Positions 35,629 through 46,380 of a stretch of 64,000 bases of DNA are shown here, piece after piece. Every line of letters starts with the position of its first letter. Within the stretch, counting starts at the first letter, position 1. Under the pieces are notes generated by a model. It had not been told where the DNA came from. It was given only the letters and a program-made list of their open reading frames with translations, and ran no database searches. The position numbers were made by a program, and so were the translations under genes. The stretch is from Frigoribacterium sp. ACAM 257 (GTDB lineage Bacteria; Actinomycetota; Actinomycetes; Actinomycetales; Microbacteriaceae). The stretch lies in the NCBI RefSeq assembly GCF_007954365.1, contig NZ_VOLO01000002.1:372001-436000 (forward strand), in the 5' to 3' direction.

Positions 35629-37511
35629 TCCGCCTCCTCCGCCACCGCCTCGCCGTCCTGCGACGCGACGACGACCGCGGCATCGCGCTCGTCACCGTCA
35701 TCGGCCTGGGCATGGTCCTCGTGCTGCTCTCGGCCACGATCGTCTCGGTCGCCGTCTCGGGCCTGACCAAGTCCGCGAACGACGCGGACGCCTCGGCTGC
35801 CCTGTCCGCCGCCTACGCCGGCATCGAGGACTACCAGAGCAAGCTCCAGAACAACAACGCCTACCCGCTCTTCGGGGTCAAGGGCTCGTCGTTCAGCGCG
35901 TCCAGCAACTTCCCCAAGGGCGCCGACGACAACCCCGCCTTCGGGTACCTCCCCGACGACGGCGACGCCGACAGGCTCGACGGCGACGGCTGGAAGGCCG
36001 TGACTCCCGACCGGGCCGCCGAGTACCGCTACGAGGTGGACAACTCGCAGTACTACGGCACGGGCGTGCTCCGGGTCCGGGCGACCGGCCGGGTGGGCGA
36101 GGTCACTCGGTCGGTGGTCGCCGACCTCAAGCAGGACGGGTTCATCAACTACCTGTACTTCACCGACTACGAGCTCCTCGACCCCGACCAGGGCACCACC
36201 CCCGAGGCGCGGGCCTGCGTGCCCACCCGTGACTGGGAGCAGGCCCACGACGTCCCCGCCTGCACCGAGCTGTACTTCGACCCGAACTCGGTCTTCGACG
36301 GGCCCGTGCGCACCAACGACACGATGGTGGTCTGCAACTCGAAGTTCAAGAGCGCGGTCATGACGGCCTACACGCCGCTGCGTGCCGGCGACCGCAACTA
36401 CAAGATCTCGAGCCTCGCGAACTGCGGCGCGCCGGTCAACAACCAGCCGGTCTCCGTCGACAAGCTCCCCATGCCCGCCACGAACCAGTCGCTCCTGCAG
36501 GAGACCCGCAGCGACCTGCAGGACAGCACCGTGCCGCGCCCGGGCTGCCTCTACACGGGCCCGACGTCGATCGTCCTGCTCGACAACGGCAAGATGACGG
36601 TGCGCTCGCCGTGGACCAAGGCGACGCAGATCGTCGGGGACCCGGCGATCGGGGGGTCGACCCCGGCCGCCTGCGGCACGGTCGGCACGGGCGCCAACCA
36701 GCTCGGCAGCACGGCGGGCCAGACGCTCGACGTGCCCCAGAACAACGTCATCTTCGTGCAGGACGTCACCCGTACGCCCAGCAACGCGGCGACGACGCCC
36801 GACCCGAACGACTGGAAGAACGGGGACTTCCCCTGGTACGACACCGCGAAGAGCTCGTCGTACTGCTCCGGCCAGCTGCGCACCGGCACGGGCAAGGTGA
36901 CGACCACCGGCAACGGCGTCGGCTACCCGCGCATCGGGGAGACCCCGCCGTCGACCTCCAGCACCGACCCGTCGTACGGCTGCGAGCGAGCCGACGTCTT
37001 CGTCGAGGGCACGCTCAAGGGGAACCTCACCATCGGTGCCGAGAACTACGTCTACATCACCGACGACATCACCTACAAGAACCCGGACTCCGACGTGCTG
37101 GGGCTGGTTGGTCAGCAGGCGGTGCAGATCTACAACCCGGTGACGAGCTGCACGCAGAACTCGCGCACGCTGGCGTGGAGCGGCACCTACCTCGAGCCCG
37201 GCCGGACGGACCGTCTCGTCTCCGCCGCGATCCTCTCGGTGGGGCACACCTTCACGGTGCAGAACTACCAGTGCGGCCTCCGGGGCAACCTGCAGGTGAC
37301 CGGCTCGATCGCACAGAAGTTCCGCGGAGCCGTCGGCACCGGCAACGGGACGACCACCGCCAGCGGCTACACGAAGGTCTACGGCTACGACAAGCGCCTC
37401 CGCTACACGGCGCCGCCGAAGTTCCTCAACCCCGTGTCCACGAGCTACGGAGTCAGCCGGATGACCGAGTCGAAGACGGCCTTCACCCCGAAGGGCAGGG
37501 AGATCCGATGA
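35625..37511 (+). CDS. Very large PilX/GspK-like minor pilin
   Basis: 628 residues from GTG at 35625. The leader ends in Gly19, then IALVTVIGLGMVLVLLSATIVSVAVSGL. At mature position 5 there is Thr instead of Glu, as in GspK/PilX-type proteins that cap the fibre. The body holds many Cys (about ten), repeated beta-rich segments, and a Tyr/Asp-rich part (ENYVYITDDITYKNPDSDVLGLVGQQAVQIYNP). The size far exceeds normal PilX (about 170-200). It may be a tip adhesin or sensor on the pilus. Codon use agrees with its neighbours. It overlaps the pilD start (ATGA). Confidence 0.82.
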   Translation: MIRLLRHRLAVLRRDDDRGIALVTVIGLGMVLVLLSATIVSVAVSGLTKSANDADASAALSAAYAGIEDYQSKLQNNNAYPLFGVKGSSFSASSNFPKGADDNPAFGYLPDDGDADRLDGDGWKAVTPDRAAEYRYEVDNSQYYGTGVLRVRATGRVGEVTRSVVADLKQDGFINYLYFTDYELLDPDQGTTPEARACVPTRDWEQAHDVPACTELYFDPNSVFDGPVRTNDTMVVCNSKFKSAVMTAYTPLRAGDRNYKISSLANCGAPVNNQPVSVDKLPMPATNQSLLQETRSDLQDSTVPRPGCLYTGPTSIVLLDNGKMTVRSPWTKATQIVGDPAIGGSTPAACGTVGTGANQLGSTAGQTLDVPQNNVIFVQDVTRTPSNAATTPDPNDWKNGDFPWYDTAKSSSYCSGQLRTGTGKVTTTGNGVGYPRIGETPPSTSSTDPSYGCERADVFVEGTLKGNLTIGAENYVYITDDITYKNPDSDVLGLVGQQAVQIYNPVTSCTQNSRTLAWSGTYLEPGRTDRLVSAAILSVGHTFTVQNYQCGLRGNLQVTGSIAQKFRGAVGTGNGTTTASGYTKVYGYDKRLRYTAPPKFLNPVSTSYGVSRMTESKTAFTPKGREIR

Positions 37512-38341
37512 CCGCCCTCCTCCTCGCCGCCCTCACCGCCGGCGGCCTCGGCCTCCTGATCGGCTCGTTCCTCAACGTCGTCGTCTACCGCGTGCCCGCC
37601 GGCATGTCGATCTCGTCGCCGCCGAGCGCCTGCCCCGGCTGCCACACGCCGATCAAGGCGTACGACAACGTGCCCGTGCTCAGCTGGCTGGCCCTCCGCG
37701 GCCGCTGCCGCAGCTGCAGCACGGCCATCTCGGCCCGCTACCCGATCGTCGAGCTCGCCACCGGCGGCTTCTTCGCCCTCGTGGCGGCCGCCGTCTGGCC
37801 CTGGACGGCCGTCCCGACCGAGGCCGCTCCGCTCGTCGCCGCGCTGCTCGAGCTCGTCGCGTTCCTCTGGCTGGCCGGCGCGAGCGTCGCGCTCGCCATC
37901 ATCGACGTCGAGCACCACCGGCTGCCCGACGCGATCGTGCTGCCGTCGTACGTGGTCGGCCTCGTGCTGCTGGGCGCCTCCTCGGCCCTGTCGGGGGAGT
38001 GGGACGCCCTGCTCCGCGGTGTGGTCGGCATGGCTGCCCTGTTCGTCTTCTACCTCGCACTCGCCCTCGTCAAGCCCGGGGCCATGGGCCTCGGCGACGT
38101 CAAGCTCGCCGGCGTGCTGGGCCTCTGGCTCGGCTGGCTCGGCTGGGGCGAGCTCGTCGTCGGCGCCTTCGCCGCGTTCCTGCTCGGGGGCCTCTTCTCG
38201 GTCGTCCTGCTCGCCACCCGTCGTGCCCAGCGCACCGGCGGCATCCCCTTCGGCCCCTGGATGCTCGCGGGCGCCTGGGTCGGCGTGCTCGTCGGCGGCA
38301 TCGTCGTCGCCTCCTACCTCCAGCTCCTCACCCTCGCGTGA
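37508..38341 (+). CDS. pilD: Prepilin peptidase/N-methyltransferase PilD
   Basis: 277 residues from ATG at 37508; the frame is open further upstream but inside the previous gene. An N-terminal membrane helix is followed by two CxxC pairs (CPGC about residue 42, CRSC about residue 67) that bind zinc in the methylase domain. The peptidase Asp are in IIDVEHHRLPD and the GLGDVKL motif. Several hydrophobic helices make up the rest. It cleaves and methylates the four prepilins above. The ATGA overlap shows co-transcription with the minor pilins; pilM follows after 31 bases. Confidence 0.95.
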   Translation: MTALLLAALTAGGLGLLIGSFLNVVVYRVPAGMSISSPPSACPGCHTPIKAYDNVPVLSWLALRGRCRSCSTAISARYPIVELATGGFFALVAAAVWPWTAVPTEAAPLVAALLELVAFLWLAGASVALAIIDVEHHRLPDAIVLPSYVVGLVLLGASSALSGEWDALLRGVVGMAALFVFYLALALVKPGAMGLGDVKLAGVLGLWLGWLGWGELVVGAFAAFLLGGLFSVVLLATRRAQRTGGIPFGPWMLAGAWVGVLVGGIVVASYLQLLTLA

Positions 38342-38372
38342 GCCCGAACTCACGCAGAAAAGAGACCACCCC

Positions 38373-39422
38373 ATGACGAAGAACATCGTCGGCGTCGACA
38401 TCGGCAGCCGATCGCTCCGCGCGGTCGAGGTCGCCGACGTCGACAAGCCGCGCCCCACCGTCGTCCGCTTCTCCGAGATGGCCCTCAGCGACGGCGCTGC
38501 CAGCCGCGGAGAAGTGCTCGAGCCCCAGACCGTCGCCAGCGCCCTCAAGCAGCTCTGGAGCGCCGGCGGCTTCAAGAGCAAGAACGTCGTGCTCGGCATG
38601 GGCAACCAGCGCGTGCTGGCCCGCGACCTGACCGTGGCGAAGGCGTCACGCGAGCGGATCCGCGAGTCGCTGCCGTTCCAGGTGCAGGACATGCTGCCGG
38701 TGCCCGTCGCCGACGCGCTGCTCGACTTCTACCCCTACAAGGAGAGCGAGGGCGAGAACGGCCCCGTGCTCAACGGCCTGCTCATCGCGGCCGTCAAGGA
38801 CGCCGTCGTCGGCAACGTGCGTGCCAGCAAGCTCGCCGGGCTGTCGACGATGGGCGTCGACCTCATCCCGTTCGCCAACACGCGCCTCCTGGTCAACCGC
38901 CCCGGCCTCACCGGCACCGTCGCCCTGATCGAGATCGGCCACAGCACCTCGTCCGTGATCGTCGCGACGGACGGCGTGCCCCAGTTCGTCCGCATCATCC
39001 CCTCGGGCGGCGACGACGTCACTCAGGCGATCGTGGCCAAGCGGGGCATCTCGGTCGAGGAGGCGGTGGCCGTCAAGCGTCAACGAGGCCTCAGCACCGT
39101 GATCACCAACGCCGAGGAGCAGGCCTCGTCGGCCGCCATCTTCGAGTCGGTCAACGAGCTGCTCGGCAGCTTCCGCAACACCGTCCAGTACTTCGTCAAC
39201 ACCCGGTCGACGGAGACGATCTCGCAGATCGTCCTCGCCGGAGGCGGCGCCCTGCTCCCGGGCCTCCCCGACGCGCTGTCCGAGGTGACGCGCCTGCCCG
39301 TGGTCGTCGCCGACCCGTTCGCCACCGTCGCGTTCGGCAAGAACGTCGACGAGGTCGCCCTCCGCGGGCGTGCCTCCGACATGACCGTGGCCCTCGGGCT
39401 CGCACTGGGGAGCGCCGCATGA
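38373..39422 (+). CDS. pilM: Type IV pilus assembly actin-like protein PilM
   Basis: 349 residues from ATG at 38373. It has the actin/FtsA fold: IVGVDIGSRSLRAVEV (phosphate 1), TVALIEIGHSTSSVIV (phosphate 2), and IVLAGGGALLPGLPDALSEV (adenosine) near the C-terminus. PilM is a cytoplasmic ATP-binding ring that links PilN to the PilB/PilC motor. Length is normal. Upstream AAAAGAGA may serve as ribosome site. The ATGA overlap with pilN is typical of the pilMNO operon. Neither pilP nor pilQ follows, as expected for a bacterium without an outer membrane. Confidence 0.93.
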   Translation: MTKNIVGVDIGSRSLRAVEVADVDKPRPTVVRFSEMALSDGAASRGEVLEPQTVASALKQLWSAGGFKSKNVVLGMGNQRVLARDLTVAKASRERIRESLPFQVQDMLPVPVADALLDFYPYKESEGENGPVLNGLLIAAVKDAVVGNVRASKLAGLSTMGVDLIPFANTRLLVNRPGLTGTVALIEIGHSTSSVIVATDGVPQFVRIIPSGGDDVTQAIVAKRGISVEEAVAVKRQRGLSTVITNAEEQASSAAIFESVNELLGSFRNTVQYFVNTRSTETISQIVLAGGGALLPGLPDALSEVTRLPVVVADPFATVAFGKNVDEVALRGRASDMTVALGLALGSAA

Positions 39423-40081
39423 GCCGCACGAAGAAGACCGCGACGGCGGTCGTCGGGGCGCTGCCCCGTGTCGACCTGCTGCCTCCCGAGGTCCGGGCCG
39501 AGCGCCGCAGCGGCGTCGCGGTCCGCCGGGCCTGGATGGGCGTGATCGGTGTCGCCGCCGTCGTCGGCATCGCCGTGGGAGGCGCCACCCTGCGCTCGAT
39601 CGAGGCCCAGGACGAGCTGCTGTCCGCACAGGCCGACACGCAGCAGCTCCTGCTCGAGCAGGGGCAGTACTCCGACGTGCGTGACCTCAAGACCGAGATC
39701 ACGAAGCTGGCCGCGGCACAGGCCGTCGCGGGCTCGACCGAGATCGCCTGGCCGTCGTACCTGGCCCAGATCGAGGCCACGCTGCCCGAGGGTGTGACCG
39801 TCTCCACGATCACCATCGACCAGGCGTCGCCGGTGGCCGAGTACGCCCAGTCCGAGAACTCGCTCCAGGCGCCCCGGATCGGCACGGTCATGTTCACCGC
39901 ACAGAGCGTGACCCTGCCGAGCGTGCCGGACTGGCTGGACGGCCTCGCGACCCTCCCCGGCTACACGGACGCGACGCCGGGGACGGTCGACCTCAAGGAC
40001 GGCTTCTACGAGGCGTCCGTCACCATGCACATCGACCAGCGCGCGTTCTCGAACCGCTTCGCGCCGACGGAAGGCGAGTGA
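39419..40081 (+). CDS. pilN: Type IV pilus alignment protein PilN
   Basis: 220 residues. The conserved PilN start VDLLPPEVRAER binds PilM. One membrane helix (AWMGVIGVAAVVGIAVGGATL) is followed by a coiled coil (IEAQDELLSAQADTQQLLLEQGQ) and a ferredoxin-like domain (WPSYLAQIEATLPEGVTVSTITID). This is the layout of PilN with the N-terminus inside and the domain outside. It pairs with PilO. It overlaps pilM by ATGA and is 4 bases from pilO. Slightly longer than typical (about 190). Confidence 0.9.
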   Translation: MSRTKKTATAVVGALPRVDLLPPEVRAERRSGVAVRRAWMGVIGVAAVVGIAVGGATLRSIEAQDELLSAQADTQQLLLEQGQYSDVRDLKTEITKLAAAQAVAGSTEIAWPSYLAQIEATLPEGVTVSTITIDQASPVAEYAQSENSLQAPRIGTVMFTAQSVTLPSVPDWLDGLATLPGYTDATPGTVDLKDGFYEASVTMHIDQRAFSNRFAPTEGE

Positions 40082-40085
40082 CCTC

Positions 40086-40886
40086 GTGGACCGCAATCGC
40101 ATCAAGATGATCATCGCCGCGCTGAGCGGCGTCGCCGTGCTCGCCCTCGGCTTCCTCCTGGGGGTCCAGCCCCAGCTGACGGCTGCGTCCACCGCCGCGG
40201 ACCAGCGGGTCTCGGTCGAGGCGCAGAACGAGGGGCTCCGGGCCACGCTCGCGCAGCTGGTCGCCGAGAACGACCAGCTCTCGACCCTGACGACGGATCG
40301 GGACACGCGTCGCGCGTCCGTCCCCGGGGCGGCGGACATGCCGGAGCTCATCCGCCAGCTCGACGAGATGGCGTCGCAGGCTGGCGTCCCCGTCACCTCC
40401 TTCACGACCTCGGACGCGGCGTCCTACGAGGTGCCGGCGTCGACCGCGGTCCCGACGACGGAGGCCCCGGCCGACTCCGCGGCACCGGCGGAGGGCGAGG
40501 ACGCGGCCGCCGCGGCACCCGTCACGCCCGCGGCCCCGACCGCGCCGACGACCTACACCGACCCCACCATCACCGCCGCGAACTTCTCCACGATCGCCGT
40601 GACCGTCGACATCCAGGGCTCGTACGACCAGGCCCTCGACTTCGTCGACCGCCTCCAGAAGGGGCAGCGACTGTTCCTCGTTACCGCGATCACCAGCAGC
40701 GAGGCCGAGGAGGGCGCCGACGGCGAGGCCGCAGCCGCGGGCACCCAGACCTGGACGGTCGGCGGGCTCGTCTTCGTCATGCAGGACGGCGAGGCCGCCC
40801 CCGCCGACGGCGACGCCACGACGACGGCGCCGACTCAGGCCGAGGGCACCGACGAGGGCACGGACACGACCGCCAGCGGTCGCTGA
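40086..40886 (+). CDS. pilO: Type IV pilus alignment protein PilO
   Basis: 266 residues from GTG. One membrane helix near the N-terminus (MIIAALSGVAVLALGFLLGV), a coiled coil (STAADQRVSVEAQNEGLRATLAQLVAENDQLSTL), then a PilO ferredoxin-like fold (PELIRQLDEMASQAGVPVTSFTTSD; ITVDIQGSYDQALDFVDRLQKGQRLFLV). Two acidic Ala/Pro low-complexity stretches interrupt and end it (EAPADSAAPAEGEDAAA and the last 30 residues). It forms a heterodimer with PilN. The last gene of the operon, followed by a terminator at 40911. Confidence 0.88.
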   Translation: MDRNRIKMIIAALSGVAVLALGFLLGVQPQLTAASTAADQRVSVEAQNEGLRATLAQLVAENDQLSTLTTDRDTRRASVPGAADMPELIRQLDEMASQAGVPVTSFTTSDAASYEVPASTAVPTTEAPADSAAPAEGEDAAAAAPVTPAAPTAPTTYTDPTITAANFSTIAVTVDIQGSYDQALDFVDRLQKGQRLFLVTAITSSEAEEGADGEAAAAGTQTWTVGGLVFVMQDGEAAPADGDATTTAPTQAEGTDEGTDTTASGR

Positions 40887-40910
40887 CCAGCTGACCCGCC
40901 GACGCCGGCA

Positions 40911-40948
40911 CGGCCCGGTGCGTCCCCGACAGGGGAGGCGCCGGGCCG
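40911..40948 (+). terminator. Terminator of the pilus operon
   Basis: CGGCCCGG (40911-40918) pairs with CCGGGCCG (40941-40948), and the inner TCCCC/GGGGA extends the hairpin around GACA. It ends the pilMNO transcript before the independent gene at 40975. Confidence 0.7.
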
Positions 40949-40962
40949 CTGTCGTCGCGGCG

Positions 40963-40968
40963 TAGCCT
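40963..40968 (+). promoter_or_regulatory. -10 element TAGCCT of leaderless membrane-protein gene
   Basis: TAGCCT, six bases (CGCCTC), then ATG at 40975. Confidence 0.45.
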
Positions 40969-40974
40969 CGCCTC

Positions 40975-41529
40975 ATGACCCGTGCCGTCTACGCCCTGAT
41001 GGCGAGCGTCCTCTTCGGCGCCCTGCTCGTGGCGACGGCCGGCTTCGAGAGCCTGCTGCTCGACCGTGACGTCATCGCCGAGGCCGACGCCGGCCCCTTC
41101 CTCGGCCCGGCCATGGGCGCCGCCGCCCTCCTCGTCGTCCTCCTCGCCCTGATGCGCTCGGCCGCGCTCGCCGACGCCCGCGACGGGGGAGCGCCGGAGG
41201 TGCGGGGCACCTTCCCCGCCCAGCCCCTCCACGACGCCCGCCCGGCCCGCCGGGGCCCCCGCCCCGGAGACGAGGGCGGCGGCGTCCCCGGTCCCCGGCC
41301 TGCGCCTCCGAGCCCCTGGCCCGCCGTCGTCTCCGCGGCCGCCGCCGTCTGGGTGGTCATGCTCCTCGTCGGCAGCGTCGGCTACGCCGTGGTGCGGGGC
41401 GAGGCCGTCTGGCTCGTTCTCTTCGCCGCCCGCTACGCGCTGTCGCCGTTCGTGCTCGGCGCCGTCGTCTGCGCGGCGCTCGTGGTGCTCGGCACGGTGC
41501 TGCTGTCCCGGGCCGAGCCCGCCCGCTGA
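40975..41529 (+). CDS. Hypothetical four-helix membrane protein
   Basis: 184 residues. Four hydrophobic segments are evident: ALMASVLFGALLVATAGF (about 7-24), FLGPAMGAAALLVVLLAL (42-59), VVSAAAAVWVVMLLVGSVGYAVV (about 118-140) and FVLGAVVCAALVVLGTVLL (about 158-177). A Pro/Arg/Gly-rich loop of about 50 residues lies between helices 2 and 3. No enzymatic motif is visible. The transcript looks leaderless. Small four-helix proteins of this type are common in Microbacteriaceae genomes, always unassigned; function here is unknown. Confidence 0.7.
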   Translation: MTRAVYALMASVLFGALLVATAGFESLLLDRDVIAEADAGPFLGPAMGAAALLVVLLALMRSAALADARDGGAPEVRGTFPAQPLHDARPARRGPRPGDEGGGVPGPRPAPPSPWPAVVSAAAAVWVVMLLVGSVGYAVVRGEAVWLVLFAARYALSPFVLGAVVCAALVVLGTVLLSRAEPAR

Positions 41530-41864
41530 CGGGCCGAGGAGGCGGCCGGCCGTTCGCCGTGGGCGTCCCGTCGGAGCCCGGAGACATTTGATTAACCCCC
41601 TGCCCGAAGCTATGCTCTATCGGGTGTGCGCTTCATCGCGCGCCCGAAAATCCCGCTCGTACCACGGTCGACGACCCGGCACGAGCAGGGTCACACCGTC
41701 CCCCAGCTGCTCCGCGTGCTCGTCTCGCGGCGGTCGCAGGGCGGGGCAAGGCCTCATCCGGGCCACGTCCCGACGAGACGAGGACGCCGACCATCCGGTC
41801 GGACAGAGCAGAGCACTGCACGGCGCATCACCGGCCGAGAGCAGAGCGCAACCAAGGAGAACCA
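41530..41864. other. str operon promoter and leader region
   Basis: 335 bases without a gene. The promoter is at 41588-41616, and the predicted leader to the rpsL GTG is about 242 bases, GC-rich with several potential stems. No riboswitch or protein-binding element could be named. Confidence 0.55.
41588..41616 (+). promoter_or_regulatory. str operon (rpsL-rpsG-fusA) promoter
   Basis: TTGATT (41588-41593), 17 bases, TATGCT (41611-41616). The -10 differs from TATAAT at two positions and the spacing is ideal; this is the strongest housekeeping promoter in the window. Confidence 0.8.
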
Positions 41865-42239
41865 GTGCCAACCATCCAGCAGCTGGTCCGCAAGGGACGC
41901 ACGCCGAAGGTCGTCAAGACCAAGGCCCCCGCCCTGCGGTCCAACCCCCAGCAGCGTGGCGTGTGCACCCGCGTGTACACCACCACCCCCAAGAAGCCGA
42001 ACTCCGCGCTCCGCAAGGTCGCCCGTGTGAAGCTCTCCAACGGCACCGAGGTCACCGCCTACATCCCCGGCGAGGGCCACAACCTGCAGGAGCACTCCAT
42101 GGTGCTCGTGCGCGGCGGTCGTGTGAAGGACCTCCCCGGCGTGCGCTACAAGATCGTCCGTGGCGCCCTCGACACCCAGGCCGTGAAGAACCGCAAGCAG
42201 GCTCGTAGCCTCTACGGTGCGAAGAAGGACAAGAAGTAA
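41865..42239 (+). CDS. rpsL: Ribosomal protein S12
   Basis: 124 residues, full length, from GTG at 41865 (AAGGAGAA upstream). S12 is in the decoding centre. The streptomycin-contact lysines Lys43 (TTTPKKPN) and Lys88 (GRVKDLPG) are both wild type, so the sequence predicts streptomycin sensitivity at this locus. The conserved core ([33 protein letters not shown]) is intact. It is the first gene of the str operon, overlapping rpsG by one base (TAATG). Confidence 0.98.
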   Translation: MPTIQQLVRKGRTPKVVKTKAPALRSNPQQRGVCTRVYTTTPKKPNSALRKVARVKLSNGTEVTAYIPGEGHNLQEHSMVLVRGGRVKDLPGVRYKIVRGALDTQAVKNRKQARSLYGAKKDKK

Positions 42240-42709
42240 TGCCTCGTAAAGGACCCGCGCCCAAGCGCCCCGTCGTCGCCGATCCGGTCTACGGCGCGCC
42301 GATCGTCAGCCAGCTCGTCAACAAGATCCTCCTCGACGGCAAGAAGGGCCTCGCCGAGCGCATCGTCTACGGTGCTCTCGCCGGCGTCTCCGCCAAGAAC
42401 GACCAGGACGCCGTCGTCACGCTGAAGAAGGCTCTCGACAACGTCCGCCCGACCCTCGAGGTGCGTTCGCGCCGCGTCGGCGGCTCGACCTACCAGGTCC
42501 CCGTCGAGGTCAAGCCGCACCGCGCGAACACGCTCGCGCTCCGCTGGCTCACCACCTACGCCAAGGCTCGTCGCGAGAAGACGATGACCGAGCGCCTCAT
42601 GAACGAGATCCTCGACGCCTCCAACGGCCTCGGCGCCGCTGTCAAGCGCCGTGAGGACACTCACAAGATGGCCGAGGCGAACAAGGCCTTCGCGCACTAC
42701 CGCTGGTAA
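42239..42709 (+). CDS. rpsG: Ribosomal protein S7
   Basis: 156 residues, standard length. The family motifs [22 protein letters not shown]-type helix ([16 protein letters not shown]), [21 protein letters not shown] and NEILDASNG are present. S7 binds the 3' major domain of 16S rRNA and is a primary assembly protein and, in other bacteria, an autoregulator of the str operon. It starts in the rpsL stop (TAATG). A hairpin and 84 bases separate it from fusA. Confidence 0.98.
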   Translation: MPRKGPAPKRPVVADPVYGAPIVSQLVNKILLDGKKGLAERIVYGALAGVSAKNDQDAVVTLKKALDNVRPTLEVRSRRVGGSTYQVPVEVKPHRANTLALRWLTTYAKARREKTMTERLMNEILDASNGLGAAVKRREDTHKMAEANKAFAHYRW

Positions 42710-42716
42710 CAGCCAC

Positions 42717-42753
42717 GGAGGCGCGGTGTGCGCACGACGTGCACCGCGCCTCC
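42717..42753 (+). terminator. Hairpin between rpsG and fusA
   Basis: GGAGGCGCGGTG (42717-42728) pairs with CACCGCGCCTCC (42742-42753). There is no T-run. The GGAGG inside it is not the fusA ribosome site, which lies at 42784. It may act as an attenuator or an RNA-processing site. Confidence 0.55.
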
Positions 42754-42793
42754 TCGGCTCCCGCTTTCCCCACCTACCCCTTCGGAGGAACCT

Positions 42794-44908
42794 GTGGCAC
42801 AGGACGTGCTCACCGACCTGAACAAGGTCCGCAACATCGGCATCATGGCGCACATCGATGCTGGCAAGACGACGACGACCGAGCGCATCCTGTACTACAC
42901 CGGCATCACCCACAAGATCGGTGAGGTCCACGACGGTGCGGCCACGATGGACTGGATGGCGCAGGAGCAGGAGCGCGGCATCACCATCACGTCCGCCGCG
43001 ACGACGTGCTTCTGGAACAAGAACCAGATCAACATCATCGACACCCCCGGCCACGTCGACTTCACGGTCGAGGTCGAGCGCTCGCTCCGCGTGCTCGACG
43101 GCGCGGTCGCCGTGTTCGACGGCAAGGAGGGCGTCGAGCCCCAGTCCGAGACGGTCTGGCGTCAGGCCGACAAGTACGACGTGCCCCGCATCTGCTTCGT
43201 CAACAAGATGGACAAGCTCGGCGCCGACTTCTACTTCACGGTCGACACGATCATCAACCGCCTGGGCGCCAAGCCCCTCGTCATGCAGCTCCCGATCGGT
43301 GCGGAGTCCTCGTTCGAGGGCGTCGTCGACCTGGTCGAGATGCGTGCGCTGACGTGGCGCGGCGACGCCAAGGGCGACGTCGAGCTGGGTGCGAAGTACG
43401 AGATCGAGGAGATCCCGGACGACCTCAAGGAGAAGGCCGCGGAGTACCGCGCCAAGCTCCTCGAGACGGTCGCCGAGTCGGACGACACGCTGCTCGAGAA
43501 GTACTTCGGCGGCGAAGAGCTGACGATCGCCGAGATCAAGGGCGCCGTCCGCAAGATGACGGTCAACAGCGAGCTGTACCCGATCTTCTGTGGCTCCGCC
43601 TTCAAGAACCGCGGCGTCCAGCCGATGCTCGACGCCGTCATCGACTACCTCCCCTCGCCGCTCGACGTGCCTCCCATGGAGGGCCACGACGTCCGCGACG
43701 CCGAGAAGGTCATCATCCGCAAGCCCGAGTCGACCGAGCCCTTCTCGGCCCTCGCCTTCAAGGTCGCGGTGCACCCCTTCTTCGGTCGCCTCACCTACGT
43801 CCGCGTGTACTCCGGCTCGATCGAGTCAGGTGCCCAGGTCATCAACTCGACCAAGGACAAGAAGGAGCGCATCGGCAAGATCTTCCAGATGCACTCCAAC
43901 AAGGAGAACCCGGTCGACAGCGTCACCGCCGGCCACATCTACGCGGTCATCGGCCTGAAGTTCACCACCACCGGTGACACGCTGTGCGACCCGTCCGAGC
44001 AGATCGTGCTCGAGTCGATGACGTTCCCCGAGCCCGTCATCGAGGTCGCCATCGAGCCCAAGACGAAGGCCGACCAGGAGAAGCTCTCGCTGGCCATCCA
44101 GAAGCTCGCCGAAGAGGACCCGACGTTCCGCGTCGAGCTCAACGTCGAGACCGGCCAGACGGTCATCAAGGGCATGGGCGAGCTCCACCTCGACATCCTC
44201 GTCGACCGCATGAAGCGCGAGTTCAACGTCGAGGCGAACGTCGGCAAGCCCCAGGTGGCCTACCGCGAGACGCTCAAGAAGGGCATCGAGCGCTACGACT
44301 ACACCCACAAGAAGCAGACCGGTGGGTCGGGTCAGTTCGCCAAGATCCAGATCGCCCTGGAGCCCTACGAGGTCACGGCCGAGTCGACCTACGAGTTCGT
44401 CAACAAGGTCACCGGCGGCCGCGTCCCGCGGGAGTACATCCCCTCGGTCGACGCCGGCATCCAGGACGCCATGCAGGTCGGAGTCCTCGCGGGCTACCCG
44501 ACCGTGGGCGTCCGGGCGCTGCTCCTCGACGGCGCGGCGCACGACGTCGACTCGTCGGAGATGGCCTTCAAGATCGCTGGGTCGATCGCCTACAAAGAGG
44601 CGGCTCGCAAGGCCCAGCCCGTTCTCCTCGAGCCGCTCATGGCGGTCGAGGTGCGTACGCCCGAGGAGTACATGGGCGACGTCATCGGCGACCTCAGCTC
44701 GCGACGCGGGCAGATCTCGTCGATGGAAGACGCCAGTGGTGTGAAGGTCGTTCGGGCCAGCGTGCCGCTGTCGGAGATGTTCGGCTACGTCGGAGACCTG
44801 CGGTCGAAGACCTCGGGTCGTGCCGTCTACTCGATGACGTTCGAGTCGTACCAGGAAGTCCCCTCGGCCGTCGCCGAGGAGATCATCCAGAAGAACAAGG
44901 GCGAATAG
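42794..44908 (+). CDS. fusA: Elongation factor G
   Basis: 704 residues from GTG at 42794, 5 bases after GGAGG; the frame is open to 42728, but the family start is [19 protein letters not shown]. The GTPase P-loop [16 protein letters not shown]3 [10 protein letters not shown] and G4 NKMDK are intact, and the C-terminal domains have the usual [12 protein letters not shown] and [11 protein letters not shown] segments. EF-G drives translocation and ribosome recycling. Length is standard. tuf follows after 126 bases with a hairpin between. Confidence 0.98.
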   Translation: MAQDVLTDLNKVRNIGIMAHIDAGKTTTTERILYYTGITHKIGEVHDGAATMDWMAQEQERGITITSAATTCFWNKNQINIIDTPGHVDFTVEVERSLRVLDGAVAVFDGKEGVEPQSETVWRQADKYDVPRICFVNKMDKLGADFYFTVDTIINRLGAKPLVMQLPIGAESSFEGVVDLVEMRALTWRGDAKGDVELGAKYEIEEIPDDLKEKAAEYRAKLLETVAESDDTLLEKYFGGEELTIAEIKGAVRKMTVNSELYPIFCGSAFKNRGVQPMLDAVIDYLPSPLDVPPMEGHDVRDAEKVIIRKPESTEPFSALAFKVAVHPFFGRLTYVRVYSGSIESGAQVINSTKDKKERIGKIFQMHSNKENPVDSVTAGHIYAVIGLKFTTTGDTLCDPSEQIVLESMTFPEPVIEVAIEPKTKADQEKLSLAIQKLAEEDPTFRVELNVETGQTVIKGMGELHLDILVDRMKREFNVEANVGKPQVAYRETLKKGIERYDYTHKKQTGGSGQFAKIQIALEPYEVTAESTYEFVNKVTGGRVPREYIPSVDAGIQDAMQVGVLAGYPTVGVRALLLDGAAHDVDSSEMAFKIAGSIAYKEAARKAQPVLLEPLMAVEVRTPEEYMGDVIGDLSSRRGQISSMEDASGVKVVRASVPLSEMFGYVGDLRSKTSGRAVYSMTFESYQEVPSAVAEEIIQKNKGE

Positions 44909-44974
44909 TCCCGAATCTCGCGGCCGTTCCTCGACCGCGTAACATGTACACACACCAATCCGCAGTGTCCGGTA

Positions 44975-44995
44975 GGCCGGGTCATCGACCCGGCC
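44975..44995 (+). terminator. Hairpin between fusA and tuf
   Basis: GGCCGGGTC (44975-44983) pairs perfectly with GACCCGGCC (44987-44995), loop ATC. It sits 40 bases upstream of the tuf start, so it may separate transcripts or modulate tuf. A short AT-richer stretch at 44935-44962 could hold a tuf promoter. Confidence 0.55.
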
Positions 44996-45034
44996 CCCGG
45001 CCCCACTGCAACCGAGTCCTGAGGAGGACCCACA

Positions 45035-46228
<1,194 letters not shown>

Positions 46229-46258
46229 CACCAGACACACCAGCACCACTTGAACACC

Positions 46259-46296
46259 CGAGAGGGGTCGGGCCCGGAAGGGCTCGGCCCCTCTCG
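46259..46296 (+). terminator. Terminator after tuf
   Basis: CGAGAGGGG (46259-46267) pairs with CCCCTCTCG (46288-46296); the inner stem TCGGGCCC/GGGCTCGG is mostly paired (one mismatch, one wobble). A weak T-tract (TCGTCTCC) follows. Confidence 0.8.
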
Positions 46297-46380
46297 TCGT
46301 CTCCCGGGGGTGCGCCGGGCTCGCATTCGCGGCAGAGTGGTCGCGAGCCGGACACGCCGGCCCGTGACAGGAGGCGCACC

